This document shows positions 21,978 to 39,900 of a stretch of DNA of 64,000 nucleotides, piece after piece. The stretch spans positions 124,001 through 188,000 of the forward strand of contig NZ_BIFH01000028.1 in assembly GCF_003967355.1 (NCBI RefSeq), in the 5' to 3' direction. A program made the position numbers and the translations under genes. Within the stretch, counting starts at the first letter, position 1. The number at the start of each line of letters is the position of its first letter. Source of the stretch: Embleya hyalina. Its GTDB lineage: Bacteria; Actinomycetota; Actinomycetes; Streptomycetales; Streptomycetaceae. The notes beneath the pieces are model-generated. The model did not search any database. It saw only the letters and a program-made list of their open reading frames with translations, and was not told where the DNA came from.

Positions 21978-24869
21978 GTGAACGCACCCACCCGCTACGC
22001 CGAGGCCCTGCTGACCGGAATGCTCGGCACCTTCGGTCTGGACGTCCAGTACGTCCGGGCGGAGCAGAACTCGCTGTACTACCTGGACGACACCGGCACC
22101 GAGGTGCCCGTGCTCGACCTGATCGGGGGTTGGGGCTCGCTGATGCTCGGGCACAACCATCCGGAGATCGTGGCGTACGCGAAGGAACTCCTGGACACCG
22201 GTTGGCCGGTGCACTCCCAGCACTCCGCGCACCCGGTCGCCGACCAGGTCGGCGCGGTGCTCAACGGCATCCTGGGCCGGGAATTCCCCGGCGCCGAGCC
22301 GTACTCGATCGGCTTCGCGAACAGCGGTGCGGAGGCGGTCGAAGCGGCCGTCAAACACTGCGAGTTCGACCGCGTGTTGCGGATGCAGAGCCTGGTCCGG
22401 GAGATCGAGTGGCACGCCGACGTGGCGCTGCGCGCGGTGCGCGAGGGAAGCGCGGCGCTACCCGACGACACGTCGTTGCTGCCCGGCGAGGTGCCGGTGC
22501 CCACCACCGTCGAGGAGTTCGCCGGAGTGCTCGGCGCGATGGCCGCGCACAACCTCTCGCGCGCGGGCGCCGGACCGGTGTTCTTCGCCCTGGAGCGGGC
22601 CTTCCACGGAAAGCTGATGGGCAGTACCCAGTTCACCTACAACCCGCTGTTCCGGGCGGCGTTCGCGGCGCTCGGCTCGACGGTGACCTTCGTGCCGGCC
22701 AACGACGCGGCCGCGTTCGAGAAGGCCGTCGCCGAGCATCGGGTCACCGTGCTCGACGTGGAGGTGGTGCACGGCCGGGTCACCCTCGTCGAGCGGGCCT
22801 TCCCGGTGATCGCCGGACTGATCGTCGAGCCGATCCAGGGCGAGGGCGGAATCCACGAGCTGACCGAGGAGTTCGGCGCCCGCGTGCGGCGGATCTGCGA
22901 CGAGGTCGAGTGCCCGATCGTGGTCGACGAGATCCAGACCGGGATGGGGCGCACGGGCCGGTTCTTCGCGAGCAGCCACATCGGACTCCTCGGCGACTAC
23001 TACGTCTTGGGCAAGTCGCTCGGCGGCGGCATCGCCAAGTCCTCCGCGATCCTCGTGCGACAGTCGCGCTACCGCCCCGAGTTCGAGCTGGTGCACAGCT
23101 CCACGTTCGCCAAGGACGGCTTCTCCACGGCGATCGCGCTGCGCACCCTCGACCTCCTGGAAGCCGACGACGGCGCCGCGTACGCGCGGGCCGCCGAGCG
23201 CGGCGGGCGCATCCTGGGCATGCTGCGCGAACTGGCCGCCGAATTCCCCGACGTGGTGGCCGACGTACGCGGACGCGGGCTGCTGATCGGGCTGGAGTTC
23301 GCCGACCAGAGCAACGCGTCGTCCCCGATCATCCGGGGCAAGGCCCAGGCCGGTCTGCTCGTCTTCCAGTTGGGCAGCTACCTCCAGGCGGTCCACCGCA
23401 TCCGCACCGGCCCCACCGCCAGCGTGCCGACCATGTTGCGGATCGAGCCCTCGATCTGCATCAGCGACGAGGAGATCGATCGGCTGCGGACCGGCCTCAC
23501 CCAGGTCTGCCTGATCCTGCGCAACCAGGACGCGCTGCCCCTGGTACACCCGCTGACCGGCGCCGGCGGCCCGCCGCCGCGCGTGGAAAGCGCGGACTTC
23601 CGGCCGCGGCGCGCCGATTCGGCCGTGCGGGCCGAGCCGGCCGCACCGACCGAGCCGGCCGACCGCCGCGTCGCGCTGATCGGCTACCCGCTGACGCCCG
23701 ACCTGCTGCGGGAGGCGGACCCCTCGCTCGCCGACCTGGACGACGAACATCTGCTCGGCTACTGCCGGCGCTCCGAACTGCTCAAGGACCTCCCGGCGTT
23801 CGCGCCGATCCGGTTCGACTCGCCGCAGGGCACGTCGGTGGACCTCACCGTCTACCCGCTGCTGGTGTCCCTGCGGCAGTTGCGGGAGTACCAGGTCTCC
23901 GGGCAGACCTTCCTGATCGGCCTGGACCTCGACCGCCGGGTGCGCGCGGCGAAGGCGGACGGCTGCGACACCGTCGGCCTCGGATTCGGCCTCGGCGCGG
24001 TCGCCGGTCACGGTCGCGCGCTGCGGGTGCCCGGGATCACGGTGACCCCGGGCAGCGCGCTCACGGTCGGCTCGGCGCTGGCCGCCGTCCGGCACGCCGC
24101 GACGGAGCGGTCGGGCGGGTTCGCCGGTTCGACGGTGGCGGTCGTCGGCGCCGGCGGCCGGATCGGCTCGGCGCTCGCCGTACTGAGCGCACGCGAGGCC
24201 GCCGCGATCGTGCTCGTGGGCAGCGGCCGGTCCGGCTCGGCCGATCGGCTCCGGGCCACGGAGCAGTGGATCTACCAGGAGGCGTGGGCGCGGATCGCCG
24301 CCGGCGACGCGGCGACGGGCCTGGCGGCGGCGCTGTCCGCGGAGCCGCTGATCACCGGCTGGCTGGCCGAGGGGCGCGCCGCCGACGAACCGAGCGGGGC
24401 GGCCATCGCCGCCCACCTCGCCGAAGCGCACGACGTGAACCCGTACGTCGTGGTCACCGACGACCCGCTGTCGGTGCGCCGGGCCCGGGTGGTCTTCGCG
24501 GCACACTCGAGCCCGGTCCCCGTGCTCGACGGGAAACACCTCGCGGACGGCGCCGTGCTCGGCGACGTGTCCTTCTTCGGCACCGGTGCCGAAAGCGCCG
24601 CGGCGGCCGGCCGCGACGACGTGCGATACGTACGCGCCGGCGTGCTCTCCGTATCCGACGGGGCCGAAGTGCCGCGTGCCCTGGGCATCGCACCGAACGC
24701 CGGTGAGTTGCTCGCGGGCGCGGCCGAGGCCGTCACGCTCGCGCTGTCCGGCGACGGCGGACCCGCGAGCGACGGCGGACGGAGCGGCGCCGGCGCCCTC
24801 ACCGGTGAGCGGGTGCAGGCCATGGTCGACCTCGCGCGGCGACACGGCTTCGAGACCGTCACCACCTGA
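21978..24869 (+). CDS. Class III aminotransferase fused to an acyl-ACP-reductase-like domain
   Basis: The protein has 963 residues. The GTG at 21978 follows AAGGAGA, 15 bp after the PKS stop. Residues 1 to about 515 are a class III (omega-type) PLP aminotransferase: FANSGAEAVEAA, the PLP-ring Asp317 in VVDEIQTGMGRTG, and Schiff-base Lys346 in LGKSLGGG. After an Ala/Pro-rich linker, residues about 560-963 resemble cyanobacterial acyl-ACP reductase, with a Rossmann motif VAVVGAGGRIGSA (about 720) and a C-terminus ending RHGFETV. By eye, the reductase Cys of the cyanobacterial enzyme aligns with Gly914. The overall plan recalls TamH and PigE, two-domain enzymes of tambjamine and prodigiosin biosynthesis. 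Its likely role is amination of the aldehyde released by the TR domain; whether the second domain reduces anything is open. Confidence 0.85.
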   Translation: MNAPTRYAEALLTGMLGTFGLDVQYVRAEQNSLYYLDDTGTEVPVLDLIGGWGSLMLGHNHPEIVAYAKELLDTGWPVHSQHSAHPVADQVGAVLNGILGREFPGAEPYSIGFANSGAEAVEAAVKHCEFDRVLRMQSLVREIEWHADVALRAVREGSAALPDDTSLLPGEVPVPTTVEEFAGVLGAMAAHNLSRAGAGPVFFALERAFHGKLMGSTQFTYNPLFRAAFAALGSTVTFVPANDAAAFEKAVAEHRVTVLDVEVVHGRVTLVERAFPVIAGLIVEPIQGEGGIHELTEEFGARVRRICDEVECPIVVDEIQTGMGRTGRFFASSHIGLLGDYYVLGKSLGGGIAKSSAILVRQSRYRPEFELVHSSTFAKDGFSTAIALRTLDLLEADDGAAYARAAERGGRILGMLRELAAEFPDVVADVRGRGLLIGLEFADQSNASSPIIRGKAQAGLLVFQLGSYLQAVHRIRTGPTASVPTMLRIEPSICISDEEIDRLRTGLTQVCLILRNQDALPLVHPLTGAGGPPPRVESADFRPRRADSAVRAEPAAPTEPADRRVALIGYPLTPDLLREADPSLADLDDEHLLGYCRRSELLKDLPAFAPIRFDSPQGTSVDLTVYPLLVSLRQLREYQVSGQTFLIGLDLDRRVRAAKADGCDTVGLGFGLGAVAGHGRALRVPGITVTPGSALTVGSALAAVRHAATERSGGFAGSTVAVVGAGGRIGSALAVLSAREAAAIVLVGSGRSGSADRLRATEQWIYQEAWARIAAGDAATGLAAALSAEPLITGWLAEGRAADEPSGAAIAAHLAEAHDVNPYVVVTDDPLSVRRARVVFAAHSSPVPVLDGKHLADGAVLGDVSFFGTGAESAAAAGRDDVRYVRAGVLSVSDGAEVPRALGIAPNAGELLAGAAEAVTLALSGDGGPASDGGRSGAGALTGERVQAMVDLARRHGFETVTT

Positions 24870-24888
24870 GAACCGCAGGATACGGCTC

Positions 24889-24914
24889 GCCGGACCATCG
24901 GCCGATGGTCCGGC
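24889..24914. promoter_or_regulatory. 26-bp perfect palindrome upstream of the exporter gene
   Basis: The sequence from 24889 to 24914 is a perfect inverted repeat with no spacer, two 13-bp arms built on CCGGACCATCGG. It sits 19 bp after the aminotransferase stop and ends 23 bp before the MFS start. It could be an operator for a dimeric repressor of the exporter, or an RNA hairpin separating expression of the two genes. No T-run follows, so a classical terminator is less likely. Confidence 0.6.
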
Positions 24915-24937
24915 CCGATCAACAGAAGGTACGCGGA

Positions 24938-26449
24938 ATGTCAGAGTCAGCAGATTCCGAGTCGAAAGTGGCGGCGGAGGGCACGCCGGATCTCCACTAC
25001 ACCAACCGCTGGTTGATCCTGGCGGTGATCGGTCTCGCCCAGATGACGATCTTCCTGGACACGACGGTCGTCAACATCGCGCTGCCGTCGGCGCAGGCGG
25101 ATCTGGGCTTCGGCGACGGGGACCGCCAGTGGGTCGTCACGGCCTACGCGCTCGCCTTCGGCAGCCTGCTCCTGCTCGGCGGCCGACTGGTCGACCTCGT
25201 GGGGGCCAAACGCTCGCTGATGATCTCCATCGTCGGCTTCGGCGTGATGTCGGTGCTGGGCGGCGCGGCCAACGGCTTCGCGATGCTGGTGACCGCGCGC
25301 GCGTTGCAGGGGGCGTTCGCCGCGCTCGTGGCGCCGGCGGCACTGTCCTTTCTGCTGACCGTGTTCAAGGATCCGAAGGAACGGGTCACCGCGTTCGGGG
25401 TCTACGGCGCGCTGGGCAGCGGTGGGCTCGCGCTCGGCCTGATCCTGGGCGGCGCGTTGACCGACTGGCTGGACTGGCGCTGGTGCCTGTACGTCAACGT
25501 GATCCTGACCGCGGTCGTGTTCGTCGGCGCGCTGCTGACGATGCAGAACCGGCAGGCCGCACAGCGCCCGGAACGGCTCGACCTGCCCGGCACGGTGACC
25601 GCCTCGGTCGGTCTGTTCTGCCTCGCCTACGGTCTGTCCAACGCCGCCGACGGGGAGTGGGGCGGCGCCGACGTGTGGGGCTACCTGGTCGGGAGCGGGA
25701 TCCTGCTCGTCGCGTTCGTCGTGTTCGAACTGCGCTCGCGTACCCCGCTGTTGCCGATCCGGATCGTGCTGCACCGCAACCGGGGCAGCGCCTACCTGGC
25801 GATGTTCCTGCTCGGTGTCGGGTTGTTCGTGCAGTTCCTGTTCCTGACCTACTACCTGCAATTGATCCTGAAGTTCACCGCGATCGAGAGCGGACTGGCG
25901 TTCCTGCCGATGATCTTCGGCATCGCGATCGGCGCGACCACCGTGCCGCCGGTGCTCGAACCCAAGCTCGGCGCGCGCATCCTGATCCCGGCGGGTCTGC
26001 TCCTGGCCGCCGTCGGTTCGTTCTGGCTCAGCCGGCTGAGCACGGACAGCTCGTACGCAGCCGGCGTGCTCGCCCCGTCCTTCATCGCCGGCATCGGCTT
26101 CGGCCTGGTGGTCTCGCTCGGCGCCGCGGTGGCCACGGTCGGGGTCGAACCCCAGGACGCGGGCGCCGCGTCGGCACTGGTGAACACCGTGCAGCAGGTG
26201 GGTGGTTCGATCGGTACCGCGCTGCTGAGCACGCTGGCGATCACCGCGGCGGACTCGTTCGTCGAGGGCAAGGAGAAGACGGCGAAACTGGCCGCGGAGG
26301 CGTCCGTGGAGAGTTACACGACCGCCTTCTTCTGGGGCGCGATGGTCTTCCTCGGCGGGGCGATCGTCTGTGGTCTGCTGTTCGACCGCTTCGTGACGGC
26401 GCAGGCCGACCCGGAGATCGAGGAGCCGGCCACGGCGGTCGGCGCCTGA
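24938..26449 (+). CDS. MFS drug exporter, DHA2 (14-helix) family
   Basis: The protein has 503 residues from ATG 24938, chosen over the upstream ATG 24905 because AGAAGG lies 8 bp before it and the upstream codons fall in the palindrome region. After a short soluble N-terminus the membrane part begins with WLILAVIGLAQMTIFLDTTV, carrying the LDxTVVNIALP motif of the EmrB/QacA family. GGRLVDLVGAKR (motif A) and about 14 hydrophobic segments follow, ending in an Asp/Glu-rich cytoplasmic tail. Transporters of this type in antibiotic clusters export the product and give self-resistance. It is the last gene of the block starting at 6041. The substrate is inferred from position only. Confidence 0.9.
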   Translation: MSESADSESKVAAEGTPDLHYTNRWLILAVIGLAQMTIFLDTTVVNIALPSAQADLGFGDGDRQWVVTAYALAFGSLLLLGGRLVDLVGAKRSLMISIVGFGVMSVLGGAANGFAMLVTARALQGAFAALVAPAALSFLLTVFKDPKERVTAFGVYGALGSGGLALGLILGGALTDWLDWRWCLYVNVILTAVVFVGALLTMQNRQAAQRPERLDLPGTVTASVGLFCLAYGLSNAADGEWGGADVWGYLVGSGILLVAFVVFELRSRTPLLPIRIVLHRNRGSAYLAMFLLGVGLFVQFLFLTYYLQLILKFTAIESGLAFLPMIFGIAIGATTVPPVLEPKLGARILIPAGLLLAAVGSFWLSRLSTDSSYAAGVLAPSFIAGIGFGLVVSLGAAVATVGVEPQDAGAASALVNTVQQVGGSIGTALLSTLAITAADSFVEGKEKTAKLAAEASVESYTTAFFWGAMVFLGGAIVCGLLFDRFVTAQADPEIEEPATAVGA

Positions 26450-26715
26450 TCGCTTTCGCCGCACCGTTTGGTCGCACCGCTTTGCCGCACTGAATCGTCG
26501 CACCGATTCTCCGCACCGATTTCGTTCCTCGCGCGACCGTGAACCGGTCGTCCTGCGGTACTGGTTCCCAGTACCAGCGGGGCGATCGGTTTTTGGTTTC
26601 GGGGCGCTGGGATCGGTCGGCCGCAGGGGATTGACTCGACCGTGAGACGCGGTGCGTGAGCCCGCCCCGATCGGGGCTCGGGCCGGCCGACGACCCCCGA
26701 TCGCAGGAGGATTTC
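26450..26715. promoter_or_regulatory. Intergenic region with short inverted repeats before the monooxygenase gene
   Basis: This is a 266-bp gap. Its first 75 bp hold imperfect copies of TCGCACCG followed by a short T-rich stretch (26457-26525). Two compact inverted repeats follow: CGACCG / CGGTCG at 26534-26550, and an 8-bp perfect pair GGTACTGG / CCAGTACC with a 3-base spacer at 26557-26575. The second looks like an operator. No terminator with a T-run is visible. Confidence 0.4.
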
Positions 26716-27918
26716 GTGACAGCTGTGACCAGTGAGCGGGCGGAGGAGACGGCCGTGCCCTCGGTCGACCCGGCCGAACTCGTGACCCGTGCCCGCGAAC
26801 TCGCCCCGCTGATCCGCGAGCACGCGGCGAAGACGGAGGAGGACCGCCGGCTCGCCGAGGAGGTCGTCGTCGCGCTGCGCGACGCCGGGCTGTTCCGGCT
26901 CACCACGCCGACCCGGTTCGGCGGTTACGACCTGCGCATGCCGGACCTGCTGACGATCGTCGCCGAGGTCGGCAGGGCGTGCGGCTCGGCCGGTTGGAAC
27001 CTGTCCATCGACACTGCCTCCACCCGGTTCGCGCTCAACGGGATGCCGGAGACCGCACTGTCGGACGTGTTCGAGGGCAACCCCGACGCGTACGTGATCT
27101 CCACGGCCCACCTGAGCACCACCAAGGCGTGGAAGACCGACGGCGGGTGGCGGATCACCGGCACCTTCCCGTGGAGCTCGGGTTGTGAGATCGCCGACTG
27201 GGCCTACATCCCCGTCGTGCACGTGTACGACGGCGACGAGCAGACCGCGGACCTGGTCGGCGGCGTCGTGCCGATGAGCGACCTGAGGATCGAGCGCACC
27301 TGGCACTCGGCCGGCCTGGGCGGCTCCGGTACGCATACGGTCGTGGCCGAGGACGTGTTCCTCCCGGAGCGGCACGCCGCCGCGTTCAGCCTCACCGACC
27401 TCGTCGGCGAGGACGAGCGGGACAGCATGCTCATCCAGGGCAGCGCGCAGTCGCTCGCCGCGATCGTCGGCGCGGCACGGGGCGCGTTGGAGGTCACCCG
27501 GGGCGCGCTGGACAAGAAGCGGCCGATCACCTACGTGAACTACGCGGCGGCCGTGGACGCGCCGTCGGTGCAGATGTGGTTCGGCGAGGCCGTCCACCTG
27601 GTGGAGACCGCCGAGTTGCACCTGCGCGAGATCGGCCGTTCGCTCGACGGGATCCCGGAGACCGCGCCGATGCCGTGGGCCGAGCGGGCCCGGCTGCGCA
27701 TGCACCAGCGCTCCGCCCAGGAGAAGTCGCGCGCGGCCGTGGAGCGCATGCTCGACGTGGTCGGCGGCAGCTCGTTCGCGCTGTCGAACCCGCTCCAGCG
27801 GCTGTGGCGGGACATCTCGGTGATGAGCCGGCACACCGCGCTCAACGCGCCGATCATCCTGGAGGACTACAGCCGCGCGGCGCTGGACATCCACCCGGCG
27901 GTCACCCTCCTCTACTGA
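26716..27918 (+). CDS. Flavin-dependent monooxygenase of the acyl-CoA dehydrogenase fold (group D type)
   Basis: The protein has 400 residues from GTG 26716, chosen because GCAGGAGG ends 5 bp upstream; the frame stays open to 26656 without another site. It has the three-part acyl-CoA dehydrogenase fold but lacks the EGxNEI segment. It shows the pattern of reduced-flavin-using oxygenases such as DszC, HsaA or amino-sugar N-oxygenases: FRLTTPTRFGGYDLRMPDLL near the N-terminus, SGCEIADWAYIPVV in the middle, then WHSAGLGGSGTHTVVAEDVFLP, and a C-terminal RLWRDISVMSRHTALN helix. It needs a separate flavin reductase, and none is visible here. It may hydroxylate or N-oxidise the PKS product. It stands alone between two promoter-like gaps. 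Confidence 0.75.
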   Translation: MTAVTSERAEETAVPSVDPAELVTRARELAPLIREHAAKTEEDRRLAEEVVVALRDAGLFRLTTPTRFGGYDLRMPDLLTIVAEVGRACGSAGWNLSIDTASTRFALNGMPETALSDVFEGNPDAYVISTAHLSTTKAWKTDGGWRITGTFPWSSGCEIADWAYIPVVHVYDGDEQTADLVGGVVPMSDLRIERTWHSAGLGGSGTHTVVAEDVFLPERHAAAFSLTDLVGEDERDSMLIQGSAQSLAAIVGAARGALEVTRGALDKKRPITYVNYAAAVDAPSVQMWFGEAVHLVETAELHLREIGRSLDGIPETAPMPWAERARLRMHQRSAQEKSRAAVERMLDVVGGSSFALSNPLQRLWRDISVMSRHTALNAPIILEDYSRAALDIHPAVTLLY

Positions 27919-27987
27919 GGGATTCACCGAGGGATTCACCGAGGGATCCGCCGAGGGATTCGGCTTCCATCGAGGCGGATATCGAAT

Positions 27988-28044
27988 GCGTCGGTATTGC
28001 TCGGCGGCCGGGAGGGTCCGGTGGCCGCCGAGCAATACCGACGC
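27988..28044. terminator. Strong 22-bp stem-loop in the gap before the loading-module PKS
   Basis: Two perfectly complementary 22-base arms, 27988-28009 and 28023-28044, built on GCGTCGGTATTGCTCGG, flank a 13-base loop and are followed by TGTTTT. This fits a terminator for the monooxygenase gene, but also a large operator, since the PKS gene starts 130 bp later. Just before it, 27918-27962 holds four tandem copies of a 12-bp GAGGGATTCACC-type unit. Confidence 0.65.
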
Positions 28045-28173
28045 TGTTTTCGGAATGGGGTTCGCCCGAAATTCCCGACCGGGAGATTGTTGGTTTCGCT
28101 CACCAGATTCCCCGGCGCACTTTGGGTCGGAGAAACAAGCCGTCCCGCGGGCACACGGCGTTGACTGGGGAAT

Positions 28174-36933
<8,760 letters not shown>

Positions 36934-36999
36934 GAACCCGGTCTTTTCCGAGAACTCGGCCCGTCCCCGACAACTCGGCCCGTCCCGAACGGAGCGCTT

Positions 37000-39900
37000 G
37001 TGAGCAACGAAGAGAAATTGGTGGAATACCTCAAGCGGGTCACGGCCGAGTTGCAGCAGACCAAGCAGCGGCTGCGCGACGCCGAACAGGCGACCCGCGA
37101 GCCGATCGCCGTCGTCGGCATGGCCTGCCGATTCCCCGGCGACGTCGGCTCCCCCGAGGACCTGTGGCGGCTCCTCGACGCGGGCGGCGACGCGATCGGC
37201 GAATTCCCCGCCGACCGCGGCTGGGACCTGGAAGCGCTCTACGACCCGAACCCCGACACCCCCGGCCGCACCTACACGCGACGCGGCGGATTCCTGCGCG
37301 GCGCGACCGAGTTCGACCCCGAGTTCTTCGGCATCTCGCCCCGCGAGGCGACGGCCATGGACCCACAGCAGCGGCTGCTCCTGGAAACCTCCTGGGAGGC
37401 GCTGGAGCGCGCCGGGATCCGCCCCGCGTCGCTGCGCGGCGCCGGAGTCGGGGTGTTCGCCGGGGCGATGGCCCCGGACTACGGCCCGCGGCTGCACCAG
37501 GCCGTCGGCGGCGCGGAGGCACACCTGCTCACCGGCACCGCCAACAGCGCCGCGTCCGGACGGATCGCCTACACCCTGGGCCTGGAGGGCCCCGCCGTCA
37601 CCGTCGACACCGCGTGCTCGTCGTCCCTGGTCGCCCTGCACCTGGCGATGCGCTCGTTGCGCCGCGGCGAGTGCACCCTGGCCCTGGCCGGCGGTGCCAC
37701 CGTGATGTCCACGCCGGGCATGCTCGTCGCGTTCAGCCGACACCGCGGACTGGCCGCCGACGGGCGCTGCAAGTCGTTCGCCGACACGGCCGACGGCACC
37801 GGCTGGGCCGAGGGCGTCGGGATGCTTCTGGTGGAACGCCTCTCCGACGCCCGGCGGCTCGGACACCCGGTGTTGGCCGTGCTCCGCGGCAGCGCGGTCA
37901 ACCAGGACGGCGCCTCGAACGGACTGACCGCCCCGAACGGACCGGCCCAGCAACGGGTGATCCGCCAGGCGCTCGACGACGCCGACCTGGCGCCGTGCGA
38001 CGTGGACGCGGTCGAGGCACACGGCACCGGCACCGGCCTCGGCGACCCGATCGAGGCCCAGGCCGTCCTGGACACCTACGGCCTCGACCGCGAACGCCCC
38101 CTGTGGCTGGGCTCGTTGAAGTCCAACATCGGCCACACCCAGGCCGCCGCCGGGATCGGCGGGGTGATCAAGATGGTGCTCGCCCTGCGCCACGGCGTGC
38201 TCCCGAGGACGCTGCACGTGGACACCCCGTCCTCACACGTGGACTGGTCGTCGGGCGCGGTACGGCTGCTGACGGAGCGTCGGGAGTGGCCGGCGACGGG
38301 CGCGCCCAGACGGGCCGCGGTGTCCTCGTTCGGGATCAGCGGCACCAACGCGCACCTGATCCTGGAACAGGCCCCGGAACCCGAGCCGGCCGCGCCGCCC
38401 CCGGCCCGCACCGGGTTGCCGCTCATACCGCTGATCCTCTCCGGCCCCACCCCCGACGCGCCCGCCCGCCAGGCCGCGCGACTGCTGTCCACGGCCGACG
38501 CCGTCGATCCGCTCGACGCCGGCTTCTCGCTGGCCACCACCCGGACCGCGTTCGAGTATCGGGCCGCGCTCGTGGCCGAGGACCACGACGACATGCGGGC
38601 CGGCCTGCGGGAGATCGCCGTCGGCGGATCCGGTCCCGGCGTCCTGCGGGGCGTCGCCCATCCCGGCCGCACCGCGTTCGTCTTCGCCGGTCAGGGCACC
38701 CAACGGCTTGGCATGGGCCGCGAGTTGTACGCGGCCTTCCCGGCCTTCGCGACGGCCCTGGACGAGGTGTGTGCCGGTTTCGACGGCCTGCTGGACCGTC
38801 CGCTGCGCGAACTCCTCGTCGAAGGGCGCGCGGACGCGGCCGAGTTGCTGGACCGGACCGGCTGGGCACAACCCGCGCTGTTCGCGGTCGAGGTCGCGCT
38901 GACCCGGCTGCTCGGCTCGTGGGGTGTGCGTCCGGAGGTCCTGGCCGGGCACTCCGTCGGCGAACTGTCCGCGGCCTTCGTCGCGGGTCTGTGGACGCTG
39001 GAGCACGCCTGCCGAGTCGTGGCGGCTCGCGGACTGCTGATGGAACGGCTGCCCGAGGGCGGCGCGATGGTGTCGATCCAGGCCACGGAGGACGAGGTCG
39101 CGGCGGCATCGGCCGACGGCCCGGCCGGTATCGCCGCCGTGAACGGGCCCGAGTCGGTGGTCGTCTCCGGCGAGTGGGACGCCGTACTGCGCCTCGCCGA
39201 ACACTTCACCTCCCTCGGCCGCCGCACCAGGCGCCTGCGGGTCAGTCACGCGTTCCACTCGCCCCTGATGGACCCGATGCTGGCGTCCTATCGCAAGGTG
39301 CTCGCGGAAGTCGTCTACCACGAACCGCTGTTGCCGATCGTGTCGACCGTCACCGGCGAGCCGTTGGCGGCGGAGACGGTGTGCGCGCCGGAGTACTGGG
39401 TGCGCCAGGTCCGCGAGCCGGTGCGGTTCGCCGCCGCGATCCGCCGGTTGCAGGACGACGGCGTCACCCGCTTCCTCGGCATCGGCCCGGACGCCGCGGT
39501 GACCACGATGGCCGAGGGCTGCCTCACCACATCCCCCGATCGCGAGGCGCCGCCTTTCGCGGTGCCGGTGCTGCGCGCGGACCGCCCGGAACCGCACACC
39601 GCGCTGACCGCGCTGGCCACGGCACACGTGCACGGCGTGGAGGTCGACTGGCACCGGGTGTTCGCCGGAACCGGCGCGAGCACCGTGACCCTGCCGACCT
39701 ACGCCTTCCGGCACGACCGCTACTGGATGCACGCCTCCGCGTCGTCGGGCGACCTGCGGGCGGTCGGCCTGTCCGACGGCGAACACCCGCTGCTCGGCGC
39801 GGTGTTGGCCCGCCCGGAGACCGGCGGGGCGGTGCTGACCGGCCGACTGTCCCCGCAGACCCACCCCTGGCTGGCCGACCACGCGGTCCTCGGCCGGGTG

